Source: Halogeometricum sp. S3BR5-2
Lineage (GTDB): Archaea; Halobacteriota; Halobacteria; Halobacteriales; Haloferacaceae
Reading direction: 5' to 3'
DNA length: 64,000 nt
Assembly: GCF_031624635.1 (NCBI RefSeq)
Contig: NZ_JAMQOQ010000001.1
Span: 930,001 to 994,000, forward strand
Part shown: piece after piece, positions 9,021 to 17,635 of the stretch
How positions within the stretch are numbered: position 1 is the first letter of the stretch
Layout: each line of letters opens with the position of its first letter
The notes under the pieces: generated by a model
What the model saw: only the letters and a program-made list of their open reading frames with translations
Told to the model about the DNA's origin: nothing
Database searches by the model: none
Position numbers and translations under genes: made by a program

Positions 9021-9836
9021 TCACCGCGGCGGCCGGAGCCGGTAGTAGCGCCTGTTGAGGTCGTACATGTACCCCTGCCGCATCGTCCGCAGGACGGCGT
9101 ACGTGATGAAGCCGAAGACGACGGGCGCGAGGAACGTCAGGTCGAACAGCAGGTCGACGTTGCCGGGGTAGAGATTCTGGACGGCGAGGACGCTGATGGT
9201 GAACGCGAAGACGACGCCGGCGACGCCGACGGCGGCCCAGAACGGCTGCTCGACGGGCCGGCGCGCGCTCCCCTTGTTGAGGAACGGCACGATGGCGATG
9301 AAGCCGACGATGACGACGTTGGCGAGCACGCCGTACGTCCGGTCCGCCATCAGTTTCTGGCCGTCCAGAACCGCCAGTTCGGGGTTGAGCGGGCCGAGCT
9401 TTAGCAGGCCGAACGACCAGTAGAGATACCAGTCGGGCAGGATGATTACGGGGGTCGTACTCGGGTTCGCCGGTGCGCCGATGTGCGGCGGCAGCGTCGC
9501 CGAGAGGAACAGCACCATCCCGGTGAAGAAACTCACGATGGAGAGGTTCCGGACGGTTTCGTGCGGCCACGTCGGGAACGCGAGCACGTCGCGTTCCACG
9601 TAGTCCGACTCCCCCCTGAGCGTCTGGTCCTCGTACCGCGAGCGCTCGAAGTACTCGTAGGTGAGTCGCGAGAGGCCCACGGTGCGCGCCTTGCGCTCGC
9701 GCCACGTCGGCGTCTCGTCGTCCGGTGCGACGATGCCGCCGCCGTCGCCGCGGAGCGCCGCGGAATCGGCCCGCCGCCCGTCTCCGCTCGTCGTCTCGTC
9801 ACCTCCACCGGCGTCCGAGCGTCGCGTCGAGACCAT
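9021..9836 (-). CDS. Cytochrome b C-terminal (subunit IV, PetD-like) membrane protein
   Basis: Protein of 271 residues. After a soluble, acidic N-terminal part of about 95 residues (WRERKARTVGLSRLTYEYFE) come about five hydrophobic segments. The stretch ATLPPHIGAPANPS followed by LPDWYLYWSFGLLKLGPL matches the quinone-site region of the cytochrome b C-terminal half (P-[DE]-W-[YF]-x...), so this is a subunit-IV-like partner for a quinol-oxidising b-type cytochrome complex. No Rieske, cytochrome b N-terminal or halocyanin gene is present nearby. The heme-binding half is absent, as expected for subunit IV. I chose the ATG at 9836; an earlier one at 9872 adds 12 weak residues. Confidence 0.75.
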   Translation of the reverse strand: MVSTRRSDAGGGDETTSGDGRRADSAALRGDGGGIVAPDDETPTWRERKARTVGLSRLTYEYFERSRYEDQTLRGESDYVERDVLAFPTWPHETVRNLSIVSFFTGMVLFLSATLPPHIGAPANPSTTPVIILPDWYLYWSFGLLKLGPLNPELAVLDGQKLMADRTYGVLANVVIVGFIAIVPFLNKGSARRPVEQPFWAAVGVAGVVFAFTISVLAVQNLYPGNVDLLFDLTFLAPVVFGFITYAVLRTMRQGYMYDLNRRYYRLRPPR

Positions 9837-9953
9837 GGTCGTGGGAACGGTCCGCACGGATATAACCGCCACAGTCGCCCCCCGTGACAGTCACCGCGGC
9901 GGAGGAGCCGTATCGATGACTGTTTTTACCACAGAAGTAGTGGCATCGTCGGG

Positions 9954-9963
9954 CTTTTTTATG
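9954..9963 (+). promoter_or_regulatory. TATA-like element of pyk
   Basis: CTTTTTTATG centred 27 bases before the pyk ATG at 9985, the usual spacing for a leaderless or short-leader haloarchaeal transcript. A short inverted repeat CCAC-N7-GTGG (about 9930-9944) sits just upstream of the TATA/BRE region and might be a regulator site. I looked for the TrmB consensus (TACT-N7/8-GAGTA) here and did not find a match. Confidence 0.55.
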
Positions 9964-9984
9964 CGGTGACCTGTAGTCGCCTCC

Positions 9985-11754
9985 ATGAGAAACGCGAAAA
10001 TCGTCTGCACGCTCGGGCCGGCCTCCGACGACCGGGCGACGATTCGGGCGCTGTCCGACGCCGGGATGAGCGTCGCACGCCTGAACGCCAGCCACGGCAC
10101 GCCGGAGCACCGAGAGGAAGTGATAGACCGCATCCGCACCGTCGACGAGGCCACCCCGGAACCGCTGGCCGCGATGGTCGACCTGCAGGGGCCGGAGGTC
10201 CGGACCGCGCCCATCGACGGCTCCATCCGCCTCGACACCGGGAGCGAGGTGCGCTTCGTCGAGGGCGAGGACGCGACGCCGGAGGAGGTGGGCCTCTCGT
10301 ACTCTATCTCGGCCGCCGAGAGCGGCGACACCGTCCTCCTCGACGACGGTCGCATCGAGGCGACGGTCGAACGCGTCGAAGGCGACGCCGTCGTCGCGCG
10401 CATCGAGTCGGGGGGAGAACTGGGGGCGCGGAAGGGGGTCAACCTCCCGGGCGTCAAACTCGACATCGACCTCATCACGGAGGGCGACCAGCGCGAACTG
10501 GAGGTCGCCGCCGAGAAGAACGCCGACTTCGTGGCCGCCTCGTTCGTCCGCTCGGCCGAGGACGTCTACACCATCAGCGACGCCCTCGAGAACCTCGGCG
10601 CCGACATCCCCGTCGTCGCCAAGATAGAGCGCGCGGGCGCCGTCGAGAACCTCGACGAGATAATCGAGGCGTCCTACGGCGTGATGGTCGCGCGCGGCGA
10701 CCTCGGCGTGGAGATGCCGCTCGAAGAGGTGCCCATCATCCAGAAGCGCATCATCCGGCGGTGTCACGCGACGGGGACGCCCGTCATCACGGCGACGGAG
10801 ATGCTCGACTCGATGGTCCACTCGCGGCGCCCGACGCGCGCGGAGGCCTCGGACGTGGCCAACGCCGTCCTCGACGGCACCGACGCCGTGATGCTCTCCG
10901 GCGAGACGGCCATCGGTGACAACCCCGTGCGCGTCGTCCAGACGATGGACCGCATCGTCCGGCAGGTCGAGTCCAGCGAGGAGTACGCCGAGAACCAAGA
11001 ACAGCACGTCCCCGTCGCGCAGGACGACTCGCGGACGGAGGCGCTCGCTCGCTCGGCGCGCTACCTCTCGCGGGACGTGAACGCCAGCGCCATCGTCGCC
11101 GCCTCCGAGTCGGGCTACACCGCCCGGAAGACGGCGAAGTTCCGCCCCGGCGTGCCCGTCGTCGCGACGACGCCGAACGACCGCATCCGCCGGCAGTTGA
11201 CGCTCTCGTGGGGCGTCATCCCGAAGTACGCCGACTACCGCGACGGCATCGACGACATCATGGACGACGCCGTCGACGCCGCCCTCGACGCCGACGTCGC
11301 CAGTTCGGGCGACACGCTCGTCGTCCTCTCGGGGATGATGACCGAACTGGAGGGGACGAACACGACGAACATGCTGAAGGTCCACGTCGCCGCCGAAGCC
11401 GTCGCGACCGGAAGGAAGGTCGTCGGCGGCCGGGTCGCCGGACCGCTGGCCGTCTCCGACGACGGCGACCTCTCGGACGTGCCGGAGGGGGCGCTGCTGG
11501 CGCTCACCGCCGCCTTCGACGGCGAGTTCGACGGCGACGCGAAGAAACTCGGCGGCATCATCGACGCCCGTCCCGGCATGACGGGCTACCCCGCCTTGGT
11601 CGCCCGCGAACTCGACCTCCCGATGATTTCGGGCGCGCCCATCCCCGACACCGTCTCGGTCGGCACCGAAATCACCCTGCACGCCGAACGCGGCATCGTC
11701 TACGAGGGCAACGTCATCAAACACGAGTCCGACCGGAACCGGCCGGTGCGGTAG
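9985..11754 (+). CDS. pyk: Pyruvate kinase with C-terminal PEP-utilizer-like domain
   Basis: Glycolytic enzyme converting PEP and ADP to pyruvate and ATP; 589 residues, against about 470 for the core enzyme. The core is complete: RNAKIVCTLGPAS (N-term barrel), ARLNASHGTPEH, B domain about 70-155, catalytic Lys/Glu/Asp region VVAKIERAGAVENLDEI and MVARGDLGVEMPLEEVP, the cation site VITATEMLDSMVHSRRPTRAE, and the allosteric C domain. The extra approximately 110 residues (about 475-589) resemble the phosphohistidine domain of PEP synthase. The active His is missing: GMTGYPALVAREL stands where PEP synthase in this window has GMTSHAAIVSREL. The tail is probably structural or regulatory, as proposed for bacterial pyruvate kinases with such a domain. 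Confidence 0.96.
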   Translation: MRNAKIVCTLGPASDDRATIRALSDAGMSVARLNASHGTPEHREEVIDRIRTVDEATPEPLAAMVDLQGPEVRTAPIDGSIRLDTGSEVRFVEGEDATPEEVGLSYSISAAESGDTVLLDDGRIEATVERVEGDAVVARIESGGELGARKGVNLPGVKLDIDLITEGDQRELEVAAEKNADFVAASFVRSAEDVYTISDALENLGADIPVVAKIERAGAVENLDEIIEASYGVMVARGDLGVEMPLEEVPIIQKRIIRRCHATGTPVITATEMLDSMVHSRRPTRAEASDVANAVLDGTDAVMLSGETAIGDNPVRVVQTMDRIVRQVESSEEYAENQEQHVPVAQDDSRTEALARSARYLSRDVNASAIVAASESGYTARKTAKFRPGVPVVATTPNDRIRRQLTLSWGVIPKYADYRDGIDDIMDDAVDAALDADVASSGDTLVVLSGMMTELEGTNTTNMLKVHVAAEAVATGRKVVGGRVAGPLAVSDDGDLSDVPEGALLALTAAFDGEFDGDAKKLGGIIDARPGMTGYPALVARELDLPMISGAPIPDTVSVGTEITLHAERGIVYEGNVIKHESDRNRPVR

Positions 11755-11870
11755 CGACGCGGAGACCGAGCGACCGCGGCGCACTCTCGGACCAGAGTGG
11801 GAGCGACGGGACAGGGAAGGCGAAGCCGAGGGCGGTAGGCCTTTGCCGGCCCGTCGCCTAGGTCGAACCG

Positions 11871-12218
11871 ATGGACACCCGCGACGACGGCGCCGACGAC
11901 CCCGACGGCCGGCGGGACGGCACCGCCGCCGACGCTGACGCTGACGTCGACCGACGCGGCGGCCCGGACCGCACGCCCCCCGACCCGAGAGCGGAGCGAC
12001 CGGACGACGCCGCGGGCGCGGACCGCGCTATCGACGCGACCGACGCCCGCGACGGCGCGAACGAGGCCGAGAGCGACGAGGTGGGTATCGCGGAGGCCGT
12101 CGGCGAGGACCGCCCGCCGCTCGGACCGCTCGAACCCGGGTCGCCCACGCCCGAGAACGTCCTCTTCGTGGTGCTGGGCGCGTTGGCCACCGTCGCGCTG
12201 ATCGCCACGTTGCTCTGA
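11871..12218 (+). CDS. Small acidic protein with a C-terminal membrane anchor
   Basis: Protein of 115 residues. The first about 70 residues are a low-complexity Asp/Ala/Arg-rich, probably disordered region. It is followed by a more constrained segment GIAEAVGEDRPPLGPLEPGSP and a single hydrophobic segment at the end (NVLFVVLGALATVALIATLL). The pattern fits a haloarchaea-specific tail-anchored family (I recall DUF7312), with no known function. ATG at 11871. It sits between pyk and the surface-protein gene on the same strand, 116 bases after pyk. Confidence 0.7.
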   Translation: MDTRDDGADDPDGRRDGTAADADADVDRRGGPDRTPPDPRAERPDDAAGADRAIDATDARDGANEAESDEVGIAEAVGEDRPPLGPLEPGSPTPENVLFVVLGALATVALIATLL

Positions 12219-12353
12219 GCGCCGAAGCCGGCGATTCCGCCGTGCCGGGACGCCCCGGCGCTCGCTCCTGTCGGCCGCCGAGATTATCAGTTCTGAGTAC
12301 TCGACCGCAGTCTTTTATGCCGGATACCGGGTAGAGGGGGTAACTGCCGCCCG

Positions 12354-14147
12354 ATGCATCCGACACGCCCACTCGCGGCGCTGGTCGCGGCGCTCCTACT
12401 CGTCGCCGCCGCCGTCGCCCCCGCACTCGCCCTCCCGCCCGACGAGCGGACGCGGTCGGTCGCCGTCGACGCCGACGCGTCCCCCGTCTTCGCCGCCGAC
12501 GCCGCCTCCGCCTCCGTCGACGGCGACCTGACCGTCACGCGCGGCGACGAGGTGACGTTCACCGTCAGCCACTCCGGCCCGGCGAACGTCACCATCGGCG
12601 AACCGGGGAGCGGGTTCCACCTCGTCGTCGCCCTCGGCGGAAGCGGCACCGACGAGGTGACCATCGACACCTACGCGTCGACGGCCGCCGACCCCGACGA
12701 GTTCGTCGACGGCGGCGACGCGACGCTTTTGTCGGAACCGCTCTCGAAGCCGCTCATGCCGTCGAAGTACCTGGTGAACGTCAGCATCGACGGCGACGAA
12801 CGCGCCGTGGCGACGCTCACCGTCGAACCGCGCGGGGAGATGCGCGCGGAGTCGTTCGTCGCGCCCGCCGAGTTCGAGGTGACCGAGTACGCCGTCGGCG
12901 GCGACGGCGACGACGCGGACGTCGGTCCGCTGACGGGCGTGACGTCCGATTCGAACGTCGTCGCCGCCGGCGACTACGCCGTGATGCGCGTCGAGGAGTC
13001 GGGACTGGAGTCGGCGCTGAACGCCGAGGACCTGACCGGGGACGCGGCGTCGAACGGCGTCGAGTGGTCCGTCTCGCAGGTGTCGCCGTCGCCGAACAGC
13101 GAGACGGACGGGTTCGTCGCCGGCACCCCCGAGGCCAACGTCACCGTCCTCCCCGCCTTCGAGGACGATATCGTCTACTTCGTCTGGGACACCTCCGAAA
13201 TCGTGCCGGACGAGGACCGCCCCGAGCGCAACGAGTACGAGGCGCGCCTGACGCTCACCGCGGCGAACGGACTGGTCGAGGAGGACACCGTCGTCGCCGC
13301 GACGACGTTCGAGATAGTCGAGTCGGAGGCGTCGCTCGAACCGGTGAACGACGCGACGCAGTACCCGTGGGAGAACGACACGTTCGTCGTGCGCGGGGAG
13401 ACGACGCGCGCGCCGAACGCAACGCTGGAGGTGCGCCTCCGGTCGCCGCGCCCCGACGCGTTCCTCCTCATCAGCGAGGCCACCGTGGACGCGAACCGGG
13501 AGTACGAGACGACCATCGACCTCGGCGGCGCGACGCGAGGCGTGACGGCGACGCTGTGGACGGACGAGTTCTACCCGGAGACGGCCCAGGAGGTGACGCT
13601 CGTCGCCCCGAACGCGACCGTCCGGTTCGACGACCAGTCGGCCGGCGACGCCGCGGTGACGCTCGCGTTCGTCGAAGTCCCCGAGGGCGGGTTCGTCCGC
13701 GTCCACGACGCCGACGGGAACGGCGTCGGCCGCTCGGACTACCTCGCGCCGGGGCGACACGAGAACGTCAGCGCCGGCCTGTCGCTGCCGCTGTACGAGG
13801 AGCAGACGCTCCGCGCGGAACTCGTGAACGACTCGGACGGCGACGCGGCGTACTCGCGGAACGACAGCGAGTACACGCGCTCCGGGTGGGTCGTGAACGA
13901 CACCGCGCGGGTCGCCTTCGAGTCGCCGCCGACCGAAACGCCGGCCGCGGCAACGGGGACGCAGACGGTCACGGCCACGCCGGCGCCGACGGCGACGCCC
14001 TACCCGGTGCTGTCGGAGACGCCGCTGGGTCCGTCCGACGGCACCTCCGAGACGGGCGTTCCGCTGTCGCCGGCCGTCGCCGTCGCGGCGATTCTGGCGG
14101 CCGCGGGGCTGTTCGCGCGCGGGACGAAGGGGGAGACCGACGAATGA
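12354..14147 (+). CDS. Secreted surface protein with Thr-rich stalk and C-terminal anchor
   Basis: Cell-surface protein of 597 residues. N-terminal Sec signal peptide: LAALVAALLLVAAAVAPALA, with likely cleavage near residue 25. The ectodomain consists of beta-rich repeats typical of haloarchaeal BGTF/DUF7827 surface proteins, with many N-x-S/T sequons (NVTIG, NATLE, NDTAR), so it is a candidate for N-glycosylation. A Thr/Pro-rich stalk (about 530-560, TPAPTATPYPV) precedes one terminal hydrophobic segment and the charged tail RGTKGETDE; no PGF motif is seen, so it is likely anchored as a transmembrane protein. The promoter TATA is TCTTTTATGC at about 12310-12319. The stop lies 37 bases before the next gene, so the two are probably co-transcribed. 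Confidence 0.8.
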   Translation: MHPTRPLAALVAALLLVAAAVAPALALPPDERTRSVAVDADASPVFAADAASASVDGDLTVTRGDEVTFTVSHSGPANVTIGEPGSGFHLVVALGGSGTDEVTIDTYASTAADPDEFVDGGDATLLSEPLSKPLMPSKYLVNVSIDGDERAVATLTVEPRGEMRAESFVAPAEFEVTEYAVGGDGDDADVGPLTGVTSDSNVVAAGDYAVMRVEESGLESALNAEDLTGDAASNGVEWSVSQVSPSPNSETDGFVAGTPEANVTVLPAFEDDIVYFVWDTSEIVPDEDRPERNEYEARLTLTAANGLVEEDTVVAATTFEIVESEASLEPVNDATQYPWENDTFVVRGETTRAPNATLEVRLRSPRPDAFLLISEATVDANREYETTIDLGGATRGVTATLWTDEFYPETAQEVTLVAPNATVRFDDQSAGDAAVTLAFVEVPEGGFVRVHDADGNGVGRSDYLAPGRHENVSAGLSLPLYEEQTLRAELVNDSDGDAAYSRNDSEYTRSGWVVNDTARVAFESPPTETPAAATGTQTVTATPAPTATPYPVLSETPLGPSDGTSETGVPLSPAVAVAAILAAAGLFARGTKGETDE

Positions 14148-14184
14148 TGGGAACACACGACGCGGACCGACGGGAGGAGCACTG

Positions 14185-15450
14185 ATGGAGAAACTGCCGG
14201 AACTGGAACCGGAGGCGTTCGTCTCGTTCCTGGCGGACCTGTGGGACGAGCGGGGATGGGATACCTCGGTCAAGCAGCGCCCCGACGAGACGTACTTCAT
14301 CGTCGGTCAGCGCGGCGACGGCAAGCGGGGGGTCCTCTACGTCTTCCCGACGACGGAGTCGCACGTGTCGGTGCAACACCTGAAGCGGTTCGTCGGCTTC
14401 TGCCGGAAGAAGGGCGTCGACGTGGCCGTGATGGCGACGCAGGGCGCCTACGCCGGAGAGGTGAGAGAGGTCGCCGAGTCGAAGGGTATCCACCTCCTCG
14501 ACCGCGAGACGCTCGCCGGAACCGTCGAAGAGGGCGGCTTCGAGCACGTCCTGCGCGCCTACGCCGGCGGGGGCGGCGAGGGACCGCTGGACCGACTGCT
14601 CGCCGCCCTGCGCTCCTACGGCGTTCCGGTCCCCGAGGCGCTTCCGTTCGACTTCGAGGCGCTTCTCGCCCGATTGCCGGTCGGCGGCGACGGGAGCGGG
14701 GACGACGCCGAGGAGGGGCGAGAGGGGTCGAACCGAAGACCGAAGAAGTCCGAGTCGAACTCCGAGACCCCGGCCGAAGCGGGCGGCGGGAAGTCCGACG
14801 CGTCCGGCGGCGCGAACGGAGACGGAGACGGAGACGGAGACGACGGCGGACGGACCATCGCGAGCGCGCTCCCCGGTCCGCTGACGGGGGTCCCGCGGCC
14901 GAACGTCGTCCTCCCGGCGGCGTTGCTCGTCCTCGTCGTCTTCCTCCTCGGGTCGGCCGTCGGTCCGGCGCTCGGACTCCCGGCCATCGGCGCGGGCGCG
15001 GCCGGCGGCGAGGGCGACCTCGCGGTCTCGGCGCTCTCGACGGCCGGGGCGAACGCGACGGCGGAGGTGCGGTGGAACGCGCGGACGGCCGACTCGCTGA
15101 CCGTCAACGGGACGGCGTACGACGCGCCGCCGAACGAGACGTTCGTCCTCGTGCGGATGAACGTGAGCAACGTCGGGGAGACGCCGCTGTCGATGGACGA
15201 ATCGTCGCTGGCGCTGGAAGTCGCGGGCGAGCGGTACGGATACCAGCCGCTGGACGGCGTCGTCGGCTTCGATCAGGGCGGACTGTTCGCCCCGGACGAC
15301 CCGCGCGAGGTGTGGGTCGTCTTCTCCGTCCCCGACGACGCCGAGAGCGCGACGCTGGTGCTCCGCGGCGACGAGTCCGTCCGGTTCGTCCGCGACGGCG
15401 CCGTCGAGGCCGAGGCGACGTCACCCCGGCGTGACGGCCGTGCGGCGTGA
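14185..15450 (+). CDS. Membrane protein: Mrr-like domain, TM helix, extracellular DUF4352-like domain
   Basis: Protein of 421 residues in three parts. Residues about 1-120 look like a restriction-endonuclease (Mrr/PD-ExK) fold (LADLWDERGWDTSV, GVLYVFPTTESHVSVQHLKRF, VDVAVMATQGAYAGEVREVAE). The usual catalytic D...QxK signature is not obvious, so nuclease activity is doubtful. A Glu/Ser/Gly-rich linker follows, including a Gly-Asp hexamer repeat (14818-14844). One transmembrane segment at about 240-265 then leads to an outer beta domain with DUF4352-like features (FVLVRMNVSNVGETPLSM). The start ATG at 14185 is preceded by GGGAGGAG, a good ribosome-binding site and unusual in this mostly leaderless window. 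That suggests translation from the upstream surface-protein mRNA. Confidence 0.72.
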   Translation: MEKLPELEPEAFVSFLADLWDERGWDTSVKQRPDETYFIVGQRGDGKRGVLYVFPTTESHVSVQHLKRFVGFCRKKGVDVAVMATQGAYAGEVREVAESKGIHLLDRETLAGTVEEGGFEHVLRAYAGGGGEGPLDRLLAALRSYGVPVPEALPFDFEALLARLPVGGDGSGDDAEEGREGSNRRPKKSESNSETPAEAGGGKSDASGGANGDGDGDGDDGGRTIASALPGPLTGVPRPNVVLPAALLVLVVFLLGSAVGPALGLPAIGAGAAGGEGDLAVSALSTAGANATAEVRWNARTADSLTVNGTAYDAPPNETFVLVRMNVSNVGETPLSMDESSLALEVAGERYGYQPLDGVVGFDQGGLFAPDDPREVWVVFSVPDDAESATLVLRGDESVRFVRDGAVEAEATSPRRDGRAA

Positions 15451-15485
15451 CAACGCTTAATCGACCCCCTTCCCTAGGTCCCCGT

Positions 15486-16112
15486 ATGCTCCGGTCGCCG
15501 CTCACGGCGTTCCTCCAGCCCCTCATCCCGCCAGAGCTTCTGCCGTACCTGCTCGTCGTCGCGGGCGTCGGCGTCTCCCTCGCGGAGGCGCTGGCGCCGG
15601 GGGCACACCTCGTCGTCCTCGGCGTGGCGCTGCTGGCCGCCGGGTTGGTCGGCCTCCTCCTCGGTCCGGCCGCCGGCCCCGTCGTCCTCGGCGTCCTCGT
15701 GCTCCTGTTCGGCGCCCTCGCGCTGTACGGCTATCGCGAACTCGACATCTACGGCGGCAAGGGAAGCGGGAAGACGAGCGACTCCGCGTCGCTCCGCGGG
15801 CGGACCGCGCGCGTCACGGAGCGCGTGACGCCGACGGAGGGAGAGGTGAAACTGGACGAGGGCGGCGGCTTCAACCCCTACTACGCGGCCCGGTCGGTGA
15901 GCGGCGAGATTCCCGAGGGCAGCGAGGTCATCGTCGTCGACCCCGGCGGCGGCAACGTCATCACCGTCGAATCGCTCGACGACGCGTTGGACGACATCGA
16001 CCGCGAACTCGAACGGGAGCGCCGACGGCGGGAGAACTGGGACGGGGGAGACGGCGAACGGCGCGGGGATGCGACCGAGACAGAGACGGAAACCGAAACC
16101 GAACGCGCCTGA
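15486..16112 (+). CDS. nfeD: NfeD-like membrane protein
   Basis: Protein of 208 residues. It has an N-terminal helix, then hydrophobic segments between about 15 and 85 (LLPYLLVVAGVGVSLAEAL and two more). A soluble OB-fold-like domain at about 95-165 follows (LRGRTARVTERVTPTEGEVKL, VIVVDPGGGNVITVE), and the charged C-terminal tail carries Thr-Glu repeats. NfeD proteins partner with SPFH/stomatin proteins, and that partner is encoded immediately downstream (16197). The ATG at 15486 follows GCTTAATCG (15455-15463) at TATA spacing, so the gene probably has its own promoter despite lying 35 bases after the previous gene. Confidence 0.85.
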   Translation: MLRSPLTAFLQPLIPPELLPYLLVVAGVGVSLAEALAPGAHLVVLGVALLAAGLVGLLLGPAAGPVVLGVLVLLFGALALYGYRELDIYGGKGSGKTSDSASLRGRTARVTERVTPTEGEVKLDEGGGFNPYYAARSVSGEIPEGSEVIVVDPGGGNVITVESLDDALDDIDRELERERRRRENWDGGDGERRGDATETETETETERA

Positions 16113-16196
16113 ATGCGCCGCGGAGGCGCGACGCGGACGGCGTCCGCCGGTTGTCACGTGCGAAGCCTTATTTGACCAACACACTAACCCCCGACT

Positions 16197-17477
16197 ATGG
16201 TAGTGGACCCCGTGACACTGCAGGTAGCGGCGTTCGGAGCCTACGCCGTCGGCCTGTTGGTGCTCCTCCTCGCCGTCGTGACCGTCTACCAGATGGTCGA
16301 AATCGTCGACGCCTACGAGAAGAAGGCGCTGACGGTGTTCGGCGAGTACCGCAAACTGCTCGAACCGGGTATCAACTTCATCCCGCCGTTCGTCTCGCGG
16401 ACGTACGCGTTCGACATGCGGACGCAGACGCTCGACGTGCCGCGCCAAGAAGCGATCACCCGCGACAACTCGCCGGTGACCGCCGACGCCGTCGTCTACA
16501 TCAAGGTGATGGACGCCCGGAAGGCCTTCCTCGAAGTCGACGACTACAAGCGCGCCGTCTCGAACCTCGCGCAGACGACGCTCCGGGCCGTCCTCGGCGA
16601 CATGGAACTGGACGACACGCTGAACAAGCGACAGGAGATCAACGCGCGAATCCGCAAGGAACTGGACGAACCCACCGACGAGTGGGGCGTCCGCGTCGAG
16701 TCCGTCGAAGTCCGCGAGGTGAACCCCTCCCAGGACGTCCAGCAGGCGATGGAGCAGCAGACGTCCGCCGAGCGTCGCCGCCGCGCCATGATTCTGGAGG
16801 CGCAGGGTGAGCGACGCTCCGCCGTCGAGGAGGCCGAGGGTGAGAAGCAGTCGAACATCATCCGCGCGCAGGGTGAAAAGCAGAGTCAGATCCTCGAAGC
16901 GCAGGGTGACGCCATCTCGACGGTTCTGAGGGCCAAGTCCGCCGAGTCGATGGGCGAACGCGCCATCATCGAGAAGGGGATGGAGACGCTCGAACACATC
17001 GGCCAGGGCGAGTCGACGACGTTCGTCCTCCCGCAGGAACTCACCAGCCTCCTCGGCCGCTACGGCCGGCAGTTGAGCAACTCCGACGTGCAGGAGCAGG
17101 CCGGCCTCGACAGCCTCGAGTTCGACGAGGAGACGCGCGAACTCATCGGCCTCGACGACATCGAGGAGATACTCGGCCAGATAGACGAGGCCGCCGAGAT
17201 GAACGTCGAGGAACTCGAACAGGAGGCCCAGGCCATCAAGGAGGGATCCGACCCCGGGATGAAGAGCGCGGACGAAGTCGTCGCCGAGGCGGACGCGGCG
17301 GACAAATCCGACATCAAGAGCGCGGACGAAGTCGTCTCCGAGGCCGACGAGGAGTCCGGAGGGCCCGCAGGCGCCGCGGGCAACGGGACCGAAGCCGAGA
17401 CCGGTTCCGCCGGCGCCGACAGCACGGACGGAAGCGACGCCGGCGACGGGGAACGCGAGACCGAAAAAGAGCTGTGA
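16197..17477 (+). CDS. SPFH/stomatin-like membrane scaffold protein
   Basis: Protein of 426 residues. It has an N-terminal membrane segment (about 8-35), then an SPFH/band-7 domain (about 45-230) with EKKALTVFGEYRKLLEPGINF, PRQEAITRDNSPVTADAVVY and RVESVEVREVNPSQDVQQAM. A coiled-coil follows with three EAQGE/RAQGE heptad-like repeats (about 200-240), ending in an acidic tail. The tail repeats KSADEVVAEAD and KSADEVVSEAD. SPFH proteins form membrane-bound cages or microdomains controlling membrane proteases and lipid order. The NfeD gene upstream is the standard partner. TATA-like GCCTTATTTG (16165-16174) precedes the ATG by 23-32 bases. Confidence 0.92.
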   Translation: MVVDPVTLQVAAFGAYAVGLLVLLLAVVTVYQMVEIVDAYEKKALTVFGEYRKLLEPGINFIPPFVSRTYAFDMRTQTLDVPRQEAITRDNSPVTADAVVYIKVMDARKAFLEVDDYKRAVSNLAQTTLRAVLGDMELDDTLNKRQEINARIRKELDEPTDEWGVRVESVEVREVNPSQDVQQAMEQQTSAERRRRAMILEAQGERRSAVEEAEGEKQSNIIRAQGEKQSQILEAQGDAISTVLRAKSAESMGERAIIEKGMETLEHIGQGESTTFVLPQELTSLLGRYGRQLSNSDVQEQAGLDSLEFDEETRELIGLDDIEEILGQIDEAAEMNVEELEQEAQAIKEGSDPGMKSADEVVAEADAADKSDIKSADEVVSEADEESGGPAGAAGNGTEAETGSAGADSTDGSDAGDGERETEKEL

Positions 17478-17635
17478 GCCTCGAAAGCCCCGTTATCGAC
17501 GGGTTCGGGCGTGAACGGCGCGGCTGGTAGGAGCGCACTACCGCCGGTAAATCTCGCGAACGGAGATATGTCGGACGCCGTCCGTCGGAGCGAAGAGTTT
17601 TTGACCGCCAACCGTCCTACTCAGAACGAGAACCG

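Noticed and set aside
9920-9950. TrmB binding site upstream of pyk
   Set aside because: The half-sites and spacing (TACT-N7/8-GAGTA) do not match; only a short CCAC/GTGG repeat is present.
10764-10955. Open frame antisense to pyk
   Set aside because: Mirrors the conserved cation-site region of pyruvate kinase; no promoter or protein-like composition.
14144-14185. A 13-codon frame between the surface-protein and Mrr-like genes, overlapping both by start/stop
   Set aside because: Too short and basic to call; its end supplies the ribosome-binding site of the next gene, which explains the sequence.
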